Shown piece by piece: positions 34,460 through 43,770 of a stretch of 64,000 nucleotides of DNA; position 1 is the first letter of the stretch, and every line of letters begins with the position of its first letter. This DNA is from Aliivibrio sp. 1S175. Its GTDB lineage: Bacteria; Pseudomonadota; Gammaproteobacteria; Enterobacterales; Vibrionaceae. The stretch spans positions 1 through 64,000 of the forward strand of contig NZ_MAJS01000024.1 in NCBI RefSeq assembly GCF_001690985.1. Direction: 5' to 3'. The notes below the pieces were generated by a model, which saw only the letters and a program-made list of their open reading frames with translations, searched no databases and was not told the DNA's origin. Position numbers and translations under genes: made by a program.

Positions 34460-35104
34460 TATTATTCCTTGATATTATAATTATATTGTTCATATCACAC
34501 CGCTAATTGACTTGTATTCACAGCGAACTAAAGCGATATCTACCTGCCCTAAAAAGAACAGTAAAGAACGTCTTCGTGTTTGTTATATAAATTAACAAGC
34601 CTATTGCGTGGGTGAAGGAATGTAGTCGAAAGCACAAAAAAACACGACTAACATTAATGTAAAATGGAAGTCAAATCACAAAACAAAATAAGCTAACCAT
34701 TTGTAAATAAAGAACAAAATCAAAGAAAACAGAATAAACAAAACAACAACCATTCACGTGATAAATGAATGACATGAGAATAATCAGAAAAAACCCACAA
34801 AAATTACATAAATATCAATACCCAATAGTAAGAACCAAACCAAATAGCTTGATATTATCAATGAAAATTCAGATAACATAATCATAACAATTACCGACAA
34901 TTTTCTGTTTAAATGGTGAAGCAAAGCATATTTATGACATTACAGAAACGATCGAAACGACAAAGCTCATAACCTTTTATTTACCAAGGTTAATTTTCTG
35001 TGACAATAGTGAAAAAGTTAATCAATAACTATCGAACAAGACGCTGTTATCCAACAATAAATCTTGCTCATCAGAAACAATTCATCGTTAGAATGGAGCT
35101 CATC
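34460..35104. other. Divergent promoter region between gbpA and the DASS transporter
   Basis: About 645 bases are A-rich and without supportable genes. Both flanking genes must be driven from here. The frame extension 35000-35104 upstream of the transporter is read as untranslated because a better start exists downstream. No clear CRP or other operator is identifiable by eye. Confidence 0.45.
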
Positions 35105-36493
35105 ATGCACAAAAACGAACATCTGCCTTTACCCACAAATACCAAGGAATGGTTTTTAAATAAAAATAGTCTTATCATCCTTTTTGATATTATTCTTTTC
35201 GCTCTTCTATATCACTTCTTACCTTTTGAGAGAGAGGTTGTTCTTGGTTTAAGTATTTTAGTTTTTGTCGCTATTTTATGGTTAACCGAAGCACTACACG
35301 TCAGTATTACTGCATTACTCGTCCCTTTATTGGCGGTTGCTTTTGGGATCTTTGACACTACAAAAGCCCTAAGTAATTTTTCTAATCCAATCATCTTCTT
35401 ATTTTTAGGAGGCTTTGCTCTTGCGGCTGCACTGCACCGACAAGAACTGGATAAAGTCATTGCGGATAAAGTATTAGTCTTAGCAAAAGGAAAAATGAGT
35501 ACTGCGGTTTATATGCTTTTTGGTGTCACCGCCGGTTTATCAATGTGGATAAGCAACACCGCGACCACAGCAATGATGTTGCCACTGGTTTTGGGTGTAC
35601 TAAGTAAAGTAAATTCAAAAACAGGTCATAACACTTACGTATTTGTACTTTTAGGTATCGCCTATTGTGCGAGTATTGGTGGCATATCAACTATCGTAGG
35701 TAGCCCACCGAATGCGATTGCCGCTGCCGAAGTGGGTTTAAGCTTTACTGAATGGATGGCTTTTGGTGTTCCTGTCACACTTATCTTATTACCAGTCACT
35801 GTCGCTTTGCTGTATGTGATGCTAAAACCAAATCTAAATGAAGTCTTTGAATTAAACCATGAACCAGTGACGTGGGATAAAGGTAAAATCGTCACTCTTA
35901 TGATCTTTGCTCTTACTGTTACTTTATGGATTTTTAGTAAACCTATTAATGCGATGTTAGGTGGGTTCTCAAAGTTCGATACCTTAGTTGCACTAATGGC
36001 GATTGTCTTACTTGGCTTCTCTCGAGTAGTACACTGGAAAGACGTAGAAAAAACCACAGATTGGGGTGTTCTGCTGTTATTTGGGGGTGGTATTTGTTTA
36101 AGTAACATCTTAAAAGCAACAGGAACAAGCAGCTTTTTAGCACATAGCCTGAGTGATATTTTATCTCAAGCCGGTATTTTATTTACCATACTTACCGTTG
36201 CCGCGTTTGTGGTGTTCTTAACCGAATTTGCCAGTAATACCGCCAGTGCTGCGCTACTTATTCCTGTGTTTGCCAGCGTTGCCGAAGTACTTGGGATCTC
36301 CCCTGTGGTACTTTCAGCCATGATAGCTATCTCTGCCTCTTGTGCCTTTATGCTACCTGTTGCGACACCACCAAATGCGATTGTATTCGGGTCTGGTCAT
36401 ATTAAACAATCAGAGATGATGCGCGTTGGTATTTATCTAAACCTTGTTTGTATCGTTATTTTAACCGCGTTCGCTTCTATCTTCTGGGCGTAA
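35105..36493 (+). CDS. DASS-family sodium:anion (dicarboxylate/sulfate-type) symporter
   Basis: The frame opens at 35000, but ATG 35105 follows GGAG at 35096-35099 and begins just before the first conserved region, giving 462 residues. It is a multi-helix inner membrane protein with paired hairpin motifs: [15 protein letters not shown] and a second repeat [15 protein letters not shown], the SNT motifs that bind sodium and substrate in SLC13/DASS carriers. Near the end, [14 protein letters not shown] is the family signature. Substrate (succinate, citrate, sulfate) cannot be told from sequence. Confidence 0.92.
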   Translation: MHKNEHLPLPTNTKEWFLNKNSLIILFDIILFALLYHFLPFEREVVLGLSILVFVAILWLTEALHVSITALLVPLLAVAFGIFDTTKALSNFSNPIIFLFLGGFALAAALHRQELDKVIADKVLVLAKGKMSTAVYMLFGVTAGLSMWISNTATTAMMLPLVLGVLSKVNSKTGHNTYVFVLLGIAYCASIGGISTIVGSPPNAIAAAEVGLSFTEWMAFGVPVTLILLPVTVALLYVMLKPNLNEVFELNHEPVTWDKGKIVTLMIFALTVTLWIFSKPINAMLGGFSKFDTLVALMAIVLLGFSRVVHWKDVEKTTDWGVLLLFGGGICLSNILKATGTSSFLAHSLSDILSQAGILFTILTVAAFVVFLTEFASNTASAALLIPVFASVAEVLGISPVVLSAMIAISASCAFMLPVATPPNAIVFGSGHIKQSEMMRVGIYLNLVCIVILTAFASIFWA

Positions 36494-36514
36494 TCACTTA
36501 CCTTAAAAATAACT

Positions 36515-36547
36515 ATGGCCTCTGTTAAAACAGAGGCTATATTTTTA
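36515..36547 (+). terminator. Terminator of the DASS transporter gene
   Basis: A perfect 9-bp stem GCCTCTGTT/AACAGAGGC (36518-36526 with 36529-36537) is followed by a T-rich run on the plus strand. Confidence 0.75.
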
Positions 36548-36568
36548 TGGAAAATAAGTACTTACCAA

Positions 36569-37516
36569 TTAACGCCAAAATTCATCATTCGGATCATTTT
36601 CTTTTCCCCATTGGCTTATCGATCTCGCATTCAAATAAGATTGCAGACCATCAAATAAAGCAAAAGCCCTTGGCCCACCTAAATGCTCAAACTCATCAAA
36701 AAATGCGTCTTCTTGTTCAACTAATAAGCCTAAGCTAATGCATTGATTTTTAATCGCCCATTCAATCGCTTCAGGCTGAACGACAATCCCATCAATTGAT
36801 ACAGGAACCAAAGGCAATGTTTGTTGGTTTTGGTTCGATAATTCTATCTCTGCAATATCATTCTTATCTTGTTCTTGTTCCAACACTTCATTAATAATGG
36901 AATTACGATCTCTGCTCGAAATATTTCTATTTAACTCTGCAATACGTAAGGCATAAGCAAAACGCTCAGAGCCGACTATTTCAATCAACGTTTCAAACAA
37001 AACAAGATCAAGAGACAACGCTTTTACATGATATTCAATACACGCTTGAATACTTAAATAACGAACACCGTGAAATTCATACCCATAACTTTCATCATAT
37101 CCATCTAATGGTTCACCATCGACGGTAATGTCCCATCCCATATATTCAACCCGTTCTTTCGCGATTTCATACATTGGCCATGCACTTTTACCAAAACCTT
37201 CAAGAATAGCACCGTCAAATTCAGAGTCTTCTAACTCTTCTTTTGTCCACTGTAATCCTATACCTAAATGTTTAGCGTACTTATTCATTAACGCGTGTTT
37301 AATGTTATCTCGAAATGACCAAATAGATTCAACCACTCCACCGGTAGGTAAGGATAAACACTCTTTACACGCAGGTAGCTCTATTGGTTGATGCGATATT
37401 TGTGCGATTTGATGGGATGATTTTGGAAAAGAAAGAAGATCGAATGAAGGCTCACCACAGAACCAACAGGTATGTCTGAGGTTAAAAGGAATATCAATAA
37501 GAGAGTAGTGGGCCAT
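36569..37516 (-). CDS. Hypothetical protein with N-terminal zinc-binding CxxC pairs
   Basis: The protein has 315 residues and is cytoplasmic. It starts with two CxxC pairs (C17/C20 and C50/C53), a treble-clef type zinc site as seen at the front of HNH-like or ribbon proteins, but no HNH catalytic residues are visible. The middle is acidic and helical. The C-terminal part (about 270-305) contains LGGPRAFALFDGLQSYLN. It is complete and well initiated but unrecognised. The gene converges on the DASS transporter, sharing its terminator region. Confidence 0.65.
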   Translation of the reverse strand: MAHYSLIDIPFNLRHTCWFCGEPSFDLLSFPKSSHQIAQISHQPIELPACKECLSLPTGGVVESIWSFRDNIKHALMNKYAKHLGIGLQWTKEELEDSEFDGAILEGFGKSAWPMYEIAKERVEYMGWDITVDGEPLDGYDESYGYEFHGVRYLSIQACIEYHVKALSLDLVLFETLIEIVGSERFAYALRIAELNRNISSRDRNSIINEVLEQEQDKNDIAEIELSNQNQQTLPLVPVSIDGIVVQPEAIEWAIKNQCISLGLLVEQEDAFFDEFEHLGGPRAFALFDGLQSYLNARSISQWGKENDPNDEFWR

Positions 37517-37585
37517 AGGGTTTCCGAACTAAGAAATAAAACCCTATTTTACCCAATAAATAATATTAAGAAAGAAAAGGTGTTA

Positions 37586-37708
37586 TTACTCTTTTTCTCT
37601 CAAAATACGAAGTGTGTGTATTGCCATAGGAATTAACACAATCGCTAACCCTACGATTAAAAATTCCATAAATACCATGAATGAACTCTGAGAACCACTG
37701 AAAAACAT
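37586..37708 (-). CDS. Small single-helix membrane protein (40 aa)
   Basis: ATG 37708 is preceded by AGGGTAATGAG. The 40-residue product has one strongly hydrophobic helix (MEFLIVGLAIVLIPMAIHTL) and a basic C-terminus (RILREKE). It is the same length and layout as the small protein at 54387-54509, though sequences differ. Function unknown; such proteins commonly modulate membrane complexes. Confidence 0.55.
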   Translation of the reverse strand: MFFSGSQSSFMVFMEFLIVGLAIVLIPMAIHTLRILREKE

Positions 37709-38081
37709 CTCATTACCCTATGTTGATTAAGCCGTTTGCGCCTAGACCAGAGACTAATATACTCTACTTATTTTTGGTTTTTTATTAGTAGAGAATACAC
37801 CCTATACTTTTTTTTGATTGTCATTATGCTGTATAAAAAAATAATTAGCATCAATTCCTCACAAGGATACTGTCATACATCACAATTTTTAAACCCTTTA
37901 AACTATTGATATAAAACGCAATTAAAGGGAATTCGATATTTCCCTCTTAAAATAGAGACAATATTGCACCTTCTTTCATCGCTATTAACCCCCTCTTCAC
38001 AACTTCTTACTCTGAGACTATTTATCTACCTGAAACCTTCTATTCTGTAGGATTATTAAATCGGTGTAACGAGAGTGTTAA
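37709..38081. other. Intergenic region upstream of the alpha/beta hydrolase gene
   Basis: About 370 bases without a supportable gene. A 7-bp inverted repeat CTCTACT/AGTAGAG (37762-37793) encloses a T-rich loop and might be a weak terminator or regulator site. Promoters for the flanking divergent genes are expected here. Confidence 0.4.
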
Positions 38082-39125
38082 ATGATATTCATATTAAGTA
38101 CACGTCAATTAAAACAAACACCATCGCAAGCTCTATACATGCAGAAAGCAAGCTATGCGGATTACCTTATTTTGCCTGATGAGGCGACACACGCCGATAA
38201 CTCTATCCATAATATAGATCAAGAAAAATGGATTTCTGACCTAACAGCAACAGCGACTACTGGGCATCACCCTACCCACCATGCATTGGCTCACTTTAAA
38301 ACGGGGAATATTCTTTTCTTTGTTCACGGTTACAACAGTAGCCAAGAAGAAGTAATACAACGACATAAACTATTGGATAAGAACCTTAAAGAGCAAGGAT
38401 TTATAGGAACGCTTGTTAGCGTTGATTGGCCTTGTTCGTCTTACACTCTACATTATTTAGAGAACCAAATTGATGTCTACCAAAGTGCATTGCAACTGGT
38501 TACGTCTGGCATTGTCCCATTGGCAATTAACCAGCTGAATGAACATCAAAACCAATGTGACATTAATGTGCATCTCCTTGGGCATTCAACAGGGGCCTAT
38601 GTGATTAGAGAAGCATTTTATCAAGCCAGTAAAAATCGGACCTTGCAGCGAATTCATTGGAACGTTAGTCAAGTGTGCTTTATCGGTGGAGATATAGCAC
38701 AAAAGTCATTTCAAAAAGATGACAGCAAATCAAAACCGTTGTTTGAGCAATCAACTCGCATAACTAACTACCAAAACCCTTACGATACCGCTTTAAAAAC
38801 ATCAAACTTAAAACGTTCGGGGGTATTTTCACGCTGTGGACGCACAGGTATTCCTGATAATGCACCAAACAATGTCGTTAATGTGCATTGTGGTGATCAT
38901 TGGCTGTCTCTGATTGAGCCATCACCTGAGAATATAGGTAATTGGACGCACTCATGGCATTTTTACTGTAAACATTTCGCTGAAGATTTAGCACTCACGT
39001 TAATGGGAGATATTGATAGATTCGCAATTCCAACAAGAGAAAAAACAGAAGGACAATTGTACTTAAAAGTGAAAAAACCAGTAACGATTGGGATTGTAAA
39101 AAACAGAGGAAAACAGTGGGATTGA
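38082..39125 (+). CDS. Alpha/beta hydrolase (DUF900-like)
   Basis: The protein has 347 residues. ILFFVHGYNSSQEE (about 77-90) is the oxyanion strand typical of DUF900-type hydrolases. VHLLGHSTGAYV places the nucleophile Ser169 in a GHSTG elbow. Candidate acid and His residues occur in the C-terminal third (NVHCGDHW, about 267-274). No signal peptide. Relatives act on lipids or esters, but the substrate is unknown. Followed 80 nt later by a methyltransferase gene. Confidence 0.78.
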   Translation: MIFILSTRQLKQTPSQALYMQKASYADYLILPDEATHADNSIHNIDQEKWISDLTATATTGHHPTHHALAHFKTGNILFFVHGYNSSQEEVIQRHKLLDKNLKEQGFIGTLVSVDWPCSSYTLHYLENQIDVYQSALQLVTSGIVPLAINQLNEHQNQCDINVHLLGHSTGAYVIREAFYQASKNRTLQRIHWNVSQVCFIGGDIAQKSFQKDDSKSKPLFEQSTRITNYQNPYDTALKTSNLKRSGVFSRCGRTGIPDNAPNNVVNVHCGDHWLSLIEPSPENIGNWTHSWHFYCKHFAEDLALTLMGDIDRFAIPTREKTEGQLYLKVKKPVTIGIVKNRGKQWD

Positions 39126-39206
39126 TAAATGTATATAAGTGATTATTTCATTAAAAATGAAAAGCTTGCTATTATTTGAAGATACAATCTTCTAGGCTAG
39201 ATCGTC

Positions 39207-39791
39207 ATGACTGATAATAATTACTACAATAACAATGCAGATGCTTTTTTTAGCGATACCATTGATGTCAATGTTAAATCTCTCTACCAAGAATTCATGC
39301 ATTATCTTCCTATCAATGCAAAAATCATTGATGCTGGTTGTGGTTCTGGCCGTGATACGATCTATTTTTTAAAGGAAGGTCATGATGTTATCGCTTTTGA
39401 TGCAAGTAAAAAGTTAGGGCAACTCGCCACAGAACAAACAAAGCATTCTATTTTACATACTACTTTTTTGGGATTTTCAACTAAACCAGAGAGTCAAGAT
39501 GCTATCTGGGCTTGTGCTTCTTTGCTCCATGTTCCAATGAATGAGTTACCACAAACATTTTTCCATCTCAGTCAATTCCTTAAAAAAGATGGTGTTTTCT
39601 ATTGTTCATTCAAATATGGCGATAATGAAACTAACCGCAATGGTCGTCAATTTACCAATTTAAATGAAGCATTGTTAACTCAACAACTTAAATACTCACC
39701 TTTATCTATTAAAAAAACATGGATAACCGAAGATTTACGTTTAGGAAGAACTGATGAAAAATGGCTAAATACCATTTTAATTAAACTATAA
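39207..39791 (+). CDS. Class I SAM-dependent methyltransferase
   Basis: The protein has 194 residues. Motif I (IIDAGCGSGRDTIYFLKEG, about 38-56) and motif II (VIAFDAS) are those of small Rossmann methyltransferases near the tellurite-resistance TehB/UbiE style. Other catalytic hints are absent, so the acceptor is unknown. The gene converges on the HNH nuclease gene with the two stops overlapping by 6 nt. It is therefore a chance neighbour and not an obvious modification partner of that nuclease. Confidence 0.8.
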   Translation: MTDNNYYNNNADAFFSDTIDVNVKSLYQEFMHYLPINAKIIDAGCGSGRDTIYFLKEGHDVIAFDASKKLGQLATEQTKHSILHTTFLGFSTKPESQDAIWACASLLHVPMNELPQTFFHLSQFLKKDGVFYCSFKYGDNETNRNGRQFTNLNEALLTQQLKYSPLSIKKTWITEDLRLGRTDEKWLNTILIKL

Positions 39792-40913
39792 ACCTTTAAA
39801 TAAAGTCATTCGGTGATGCTGCAAATATTTCTCATGCTCTCTATTTACATGAAAAGCCATTCCATCAGTAATACCTAACACTTCTGGTTTCTCTAACTGT
39901 CTGGATACCATAACTTTTCCTGATTTTTCAAAAGATATAAACCCAAGATCAAATGCTTTATCTAAGTTTGCAAGCAATAATAAACCATTAAATTTATCTA
40001 ATCGTTCATCATTATTCGCATCTCGCCAAGGTTTAATATGCGAAGCAACTAACATTTGTGTATTTTTATACCCAGTGACTGAGCATCCCTTCCACATCTC
40101 TATAAGCTGCTTTCTAAATGTTCCTTGTCCCATTCTGGTATTAACCATTATTGATTTTTCAGTTTGCGTAAGTTTTTTATCTTCAAAAATATTTTGGATG
40201 TCAGCTTTAACATCTATTTGAGATAAATCAGCAAGAAAACGTTGATATGAGTTTAATGCTGCACTATACATGCTGTTTCCTCTAGCATTAAATTCTTTGA
40301 ATTTCTCAAGAGAGCGAGCGCTTTCTGAAAGACGACAAAACTCTCGAAAAGACTTCACTTCTGTTAATGGCGCATCTATAAGATTCTCTTGTACCATCCA
40401 GTTAGAAATAGATCCTCGAATAGCTTGAGAGTAATTTTTAGCTGTTTTTTCTGATTTACCTATATCAATAAGCCATTGAGTATAAAGATCGGTTAGATCA
40501 GATAAATTCTCGACTAATGCATCCTTGAAGTCATTAACGACTATCGCACTTTTTAAATAATCAAATAATTCCCCATCCAAATAAGCATAATCAATTGCTT
40601 TATTTGAATAGCCTTTGACAAGAGATTCATCTATCCCCTCTTGATAATTTAAATGCCAAAAACCTTCACTCTTCAAATGATAAAAAGGATTTTCTGGAGT
40701 ATCTCTATCTTGGCCTTGCTTGCGTTCATTAAAGAAATGGGTAAACCGATCTTTTAATGTTGCATCAAGCTTAATCTTATTCTCATAGATATAGCCAGCT
40801 TGTATTAAATCCATAACAGCAAGTAACATGCATACTTTATGAGGACTTTTCTTCCCCTTACTACTATTCATGTTTAAATTACGGAACTTGTCTACATAAT
40901 AATCGACAGACAT
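39786..40913 (-). CDS. HNH endonuclease with SBD-like N-terminus (possible type IV restriction)
   Basis: The protein has 375 residues. Residues 7-90 (KKSPHKVCMLLAVMDLI, then TPENPFYHLKSEGFWHL) resemble sulfur-binding domains of ScoMcrA-type enzymes, which recognise phosphorothioate DNA. Residues 137-195 (LYTQWLIDIGKSEKTAKNYSQAI) look like the helical core-binding domain of tyrosine recombinases. Residues 277-330 are an HNH nuclease (CSVTG, ASHIKPW, NGLLLLANLDKAFD). A defence role against modified DNA is inferred. Alternatively it is an HNH protein of unrelated target. No dnd/ssp modification genes are visible nearby. Confidence 0.72.
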   Translation of the reverse strand: MSVDYYVDKFRNLNMNSSKGKKSPHKVCMLLAVMDLIQAGYIYENKIKLDATLKDRFTHFFNERKQGQDRDTPENPFYHLKSEGFWHLNYQEGIDESLVKGYSNKAIDYAYLDGELFDYLKSAIVVNDFKDALVENLSDLTDLYTQWLIDIGKSEKTAKNYSQAIRGSISNWMVQENLIDAPLTEVKSFREFCRLSESARSLEKFKEFNARGNSMYSAALNSYQRFLADLSQIDVKADIQNIFEDKKLTQTEKSIMVNTRMGQGTFRKQLIEMWKGCSVTGYKNTQMLVASHIKPWRDANNDERLDKFNGLLLLANLDKAFDLGFISFEKSGKVMVSRQLEKPEVLGITDGMAFHVNREHEKYLQHHRMTLFKGL

Positions 40914-40977
40914 ACATCATCCTAAAAATAAAACCTAACCCCAATTCGCGAGATAAAGCAGGTTGCCCGAAGGGGGC

Positions 40978-41214
40978 TTACATTACGTTGTTTAAATTGC
41001 GCTGTTGGTCCATGTAGACCTTTAATCTGTTGACTCTTGATTCAATTTCTTTTTCTCTTAATTCTCCGCGCTTCATGGCGAAGTTTATGGCTTTTTGGTC
41101 GTAAACGCCTTCATTTTGCATCTTCATATTGCTAATGCTGTTTTTAAGCTCTTCTTGGCTTTTGTCTCGCTCAATAGATTCGGTTTGAATTTTACCAATC
41201 GCTTCTATTTTCAT
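40978..41214 (-). CDS. Small coiled-coil hypothetical protein (78 aa)
   Basis: ATG 41214 follows AGAGGT. The product is highly charged and helical (SIERDKSQEELKNSISNMK and ELREKEIESRVNRLKVYMDQ), with heptad spacing and no membrane segment. It is probably a soluble coiled coil. Family not recognised. Not obviously co-transcribed with the HNH gene, whose start is 65 nt away downstream. Confidence 0.55.
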   Translation of the reverse strand: MKIEAIGKIQTESIERDKSQEELKNSISNMKMQNEGVYDQKAINFAMKRGELREKEIESRVNRLKVYMDQQRNLNNVM

Positions 41215-41388
41215 ATAAACCTCTGACTAGAATGTTTTTATTATTTTATGGCACAGTAGATCCAAGTTCTGTAACGGTCAAGTAAAACTGGACGCGCTCT
41301 GCATGTTGTATGAAGAGCACCTCTGTTTTTTACTTCATCATTGGGTAAGTGAAGAACAATAACCTGCTGATGATCTCTAATCGGTTAT

Positions 41389-41739
41389 TTATTTGGTCGG
41401 TTGGCTTGAAAGCATTTCATCTAAACCACCACCATTGTGTACTTGAGTAAAGCCTTCTTGTTGTAAGTAACTCATGGCTTGTCCTGAGCGATTACCACTG
41501 CGGCAATACACTACGATTGGGGTGTCTTTATCTATGTCTGCAAAGGCGGTGTTCACGGTATTTAAGGGAAGATTTGCGGCTCCATCTACGTGTCCTTGAT
41601 TAAATTCTCCAGAGGTACGAACATCAATAAGTAATGCTCCATTATCAACAAGATCCCACGCTTTATCACTTCGTTCTGATGCCAAACTAGTAAAAGAGGC
41701 CATGACAAGTAGAAGGCATAATCCCGCTTTAATTTTCAT
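41389..41739 (-). CDS. pspE: Periplasmic rhodanese-like sulfurtransferase
   Basis: The protein has 116 residues: signal peptide (to about residue 20, LASE) and a single compact rhodanese domain. The active-site loop is CRSGNRSG with catalytic Cys79, and LIDVRTSGEFNQGHVDGA is the DVR motif. This matches PspE/GlpE-like thiosulfate:cyanide sulfurtransferases of the periplasm. Preceded by its own promoter region and followed by no clear terminator. Confidence 0.85.
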   Translation of the reverse strand: MKIKAGLCLLLVMASFTSLASERSDKAWDLVDNGALLIDVRTSGEFNQGHVDGAANLPLNTVNTAFADIDKDTPIVVYCRSGNRSGQAMSYLQQEGFTQVHNGGGLDEMLSSQPTK

Positions 41740-41840
41740 TTATTGTCCTTGTTAAATGCGTAATAAAATTTGCCCTATTTTAATCTGGATTGTAATTTTG
41801 CATATAAGGTGTTGATCTGTTTTATAGGCTAGATCAAAAA

Positions 41841-41886
41841 AAGCCCGCGTATTCACCTCAATAAGGTGATAGCACGGGCTTTCTTT
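41841..41886. terminator. Terminator between the first POT transporter and the rhodanese gene
   Basis: Nested stems (AAGCCCG/CGGGCTT and TCACCT/AGGTGA) have T-runs on both sides. Functions for the minus-strand POT gene ending at 41928. Confidence 0.75.
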
Positions 41887-41927
41887 TTATATCAACCAGA
41901 GTCAATCAGGCTGATTATCTTTCTTTA

Positions 41928-43412
41928 TTATACGTTAACCACTTCTATTTGCTCTGTTGTTTCGCCACGAATAATGCGTGTTAGCTTAGGTGCAATCAGT
42001 AGTGTAAATACGGCAACAACCGCGGTTGCATAACCAATTTTCCCAAACACATCGCTGTAGATAGCCAATGTTTGGTTTGCATCAGTTAGACCTGCGGGTG
42101 CTGTGGTTAGTGTTGCTACCCAGCCAGCAATAACCGCGGCAGTTGCTGAGGTTAAGAACCACATACCCATTGCAAAACCCATCATGCGTTGTGGTACAAG
42201 TTGTGCCACCATCGCAAGACCTAAACCTGAAACCAGTAGCTCACCTAATGATTGGAAAGCATAACAAGCGACTAACCAGTTTGAGCTCATGATGCCATCT
42301 GCGTTTGCAAAGCTTGCGCCAAATTTTAGAACAAGGAAAGATAAGGCACACAGCACCATACCAAATGCGAATTTGTATGGCATTGCAAAGCGCTCACCTA
42401 GGTTGTTATAGGCGATGGCTAAGATTGGGCTCGCAATCATTATCCAGAATGGGTTTAACGCTTGAAATTGCTCTGGCGCCACTGAGATACCAAACAGATT
42501 ATGCTCAATATTGTGAATAGCAAAGAAGTTCAACGACGTTGGCATTTGGAAATAAAGTACGAAGAACACAACACCTTGCAGCATTAATGCGAATGCCACT
42601 AACATTTTAGCGCGTTCTAGCCCTTTTATTTTGAATGCTTCTTTCATATAAAGAGCGACAATCGTAACACCAACAACCACTAAAATAGCGTGAGCGTAGA
42701 ATAGGTGTTGCAGTAATACTGAGCATAAGAAGCTCAATGCAACGGCACCAATTACAACGCCTAAGTAACGCATTTTATTCACGGCAATTAGATCAGGCTC
42801 TGAACCGACTCCTTTTACCATGTGTGAACACATTAAGAAGTTAATTACAGTAATGATCAAACCCACGGCACTGACACTAAACGCCATACCATAGCCAAAT
42901 TTACTTGCTATCCATGGTGTAAGTAGCATTGAGAAAAATGAGCCAAGGTTAATCGCCATGTAATACATGGTAAATGCGCCATCTAAACGCTTATCGTCTT
43001 GGTCGTATACTTTAGCAAGCAGACTTGATGGGTTCGCTTTAAATAAGCCATTACCCATAGTAATGAAGCCCATTGCGACATAGATAAGACCTGAACCACC
43101 GATATTTCCTGCTGATGCAGAAACACCTAAGAGTGCGTAACCTATGGTTAATATTAACGCGCCGAGTGTGATGGTTCGTTTGGTGCCAATGACTTTATCA
43201 CCAACCCAACCGCCAATGGCTACAGAGCCAAAGATTAATGCTGAGAATGCACCAAAAAGAATAAAAGACTCTGACTCTGACATTCCTAAAATTTTAACCA
43301 AATAAACGGCTAAAATGGCTTGCATACCGTAGAAGCCAAAACGCTCCCAAAACTCGATAGAAAAGATTAAATAAAACTGCTTAGGCTGCTTGAATACATT
43401 CAAGTTAGACAT
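41928..43412 (-). CDS. POT-family di/tripeptide transporter (DtpA/B type)
   Basis: This 494-residue membrane protein has about 14 helices. The proton-coupled oligopeptide transporter signatures are present: the helix 1 motif EFWERFGFYGMQAIL (ExxERFxYYG) and GGWVGDKVIGTKRTI. Length and opening follow E. coli DtpA/DtpB. It would import di- and tripeptides with protons. A second POT gene lies directly upstream on the same strand, separated by about 360 bases. Confidence 0.9.
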   Translation of the reverse strand: MSNLNVFKQPKQFYLIFSIEFWERFGFYGMQAILAVYLVKILGMSESESFILFGAFSALIFGSVAIGGWVGDKVIGTKRTITLGALILTIGYALLGVSASAGNIGGSGLIYVAMGFITMGNGLFKANPSSLLAKVYDQDDKRLDGAFTMYYMAINLGSFFSMLLTPWIASKFGYGMAFSVSAVGLIITVINFLMCSHMVKGVGSEPDLIAVNKMRYLGVVIGAVALSFLCSVLLQHLFYAHAILVVVGVTIVALYMKEAFKIKGLERAKMLVAFALMLQGVVFFVLYFQMPTSLNFFAIHNIEHNLFGISVAPEQFQALNPFWIMIASPILAIAYNNLGERFAMPYKFAFGMVLCALSFLVLKFGASFANADGIMSSNWLVACYAFQSLGELLVSGLGLAMVAQLVPQRMMGFAMGMWFLTSATAAVIAGWVATLTTAPAGLTDANQTLAIYSDVFGKIGYATAVVAVFTLLIAPKLTRIIRGETTEQIEVVNV

Positions 43413-43770
43413 AAATAAATCCCTGTGTATGTTGTGGTTACCTATTTTTTTATGGTTTTTTACTAATTACACAACCAACTTACTTATTTAACATTTAGTT
43501 ATCACTAGTCATAAGTGAAATCTAAAATACTATTTTTGGAATGACCAACAAGACCTTATTTAATCAATGACTTACAAAATGAAACACCAAGAAACATTTA
43601 GCAACAAAATTTACTGACGTAATGATGACAATCAAAAATGAATTTTAATGCAGAGAAAAGATTTAAGAAATATACATGGATGACTTGCAAAAATGGAAGG
43701 AAATAAAAGCGATAAGGCGGGATATAGAGGCAACAACAGACACATTATCTGTTGTTGCTCATAAGACCAA
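43413..43770. other. Intergenic region between two POT transporter genes
   Basis: About 360 bases with no supportable gene; short frames here on both strands are chance. It contains the 11-bp hairpin near 43730-43758 downstream of the upstream transporter, and must contain the promoter of the DtpA-like gene. Confidence 0.4.
43730..43758 (-). terminator. Hairpin after the second POT transporter gene
   Basis: A perfect 11-bp stem GCAACAACAGA/TCTGTTGTTGC has a 7-nt loop, 12 nt after the stop at 43771. The minus-strand tail is not T-rich, so it may protect a 3' end instead of acting as a classical terminator. Confidence 0.5.

Noticed and set aside
35212-36143. Minus-strand ORFs of 65-148 residues inside the DASS transporter gene
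   Set aside because: Antisense frames of a clear transporter; no starts with ribosome sites.
39207-40913. Restriction-modification pair of methyltransferase and HNH nuclease
   Set aside because: The methyltransferase lacks DNA-methylase motifs (no DPPY/NPPY) and the two genes converge instead of forming an operon.
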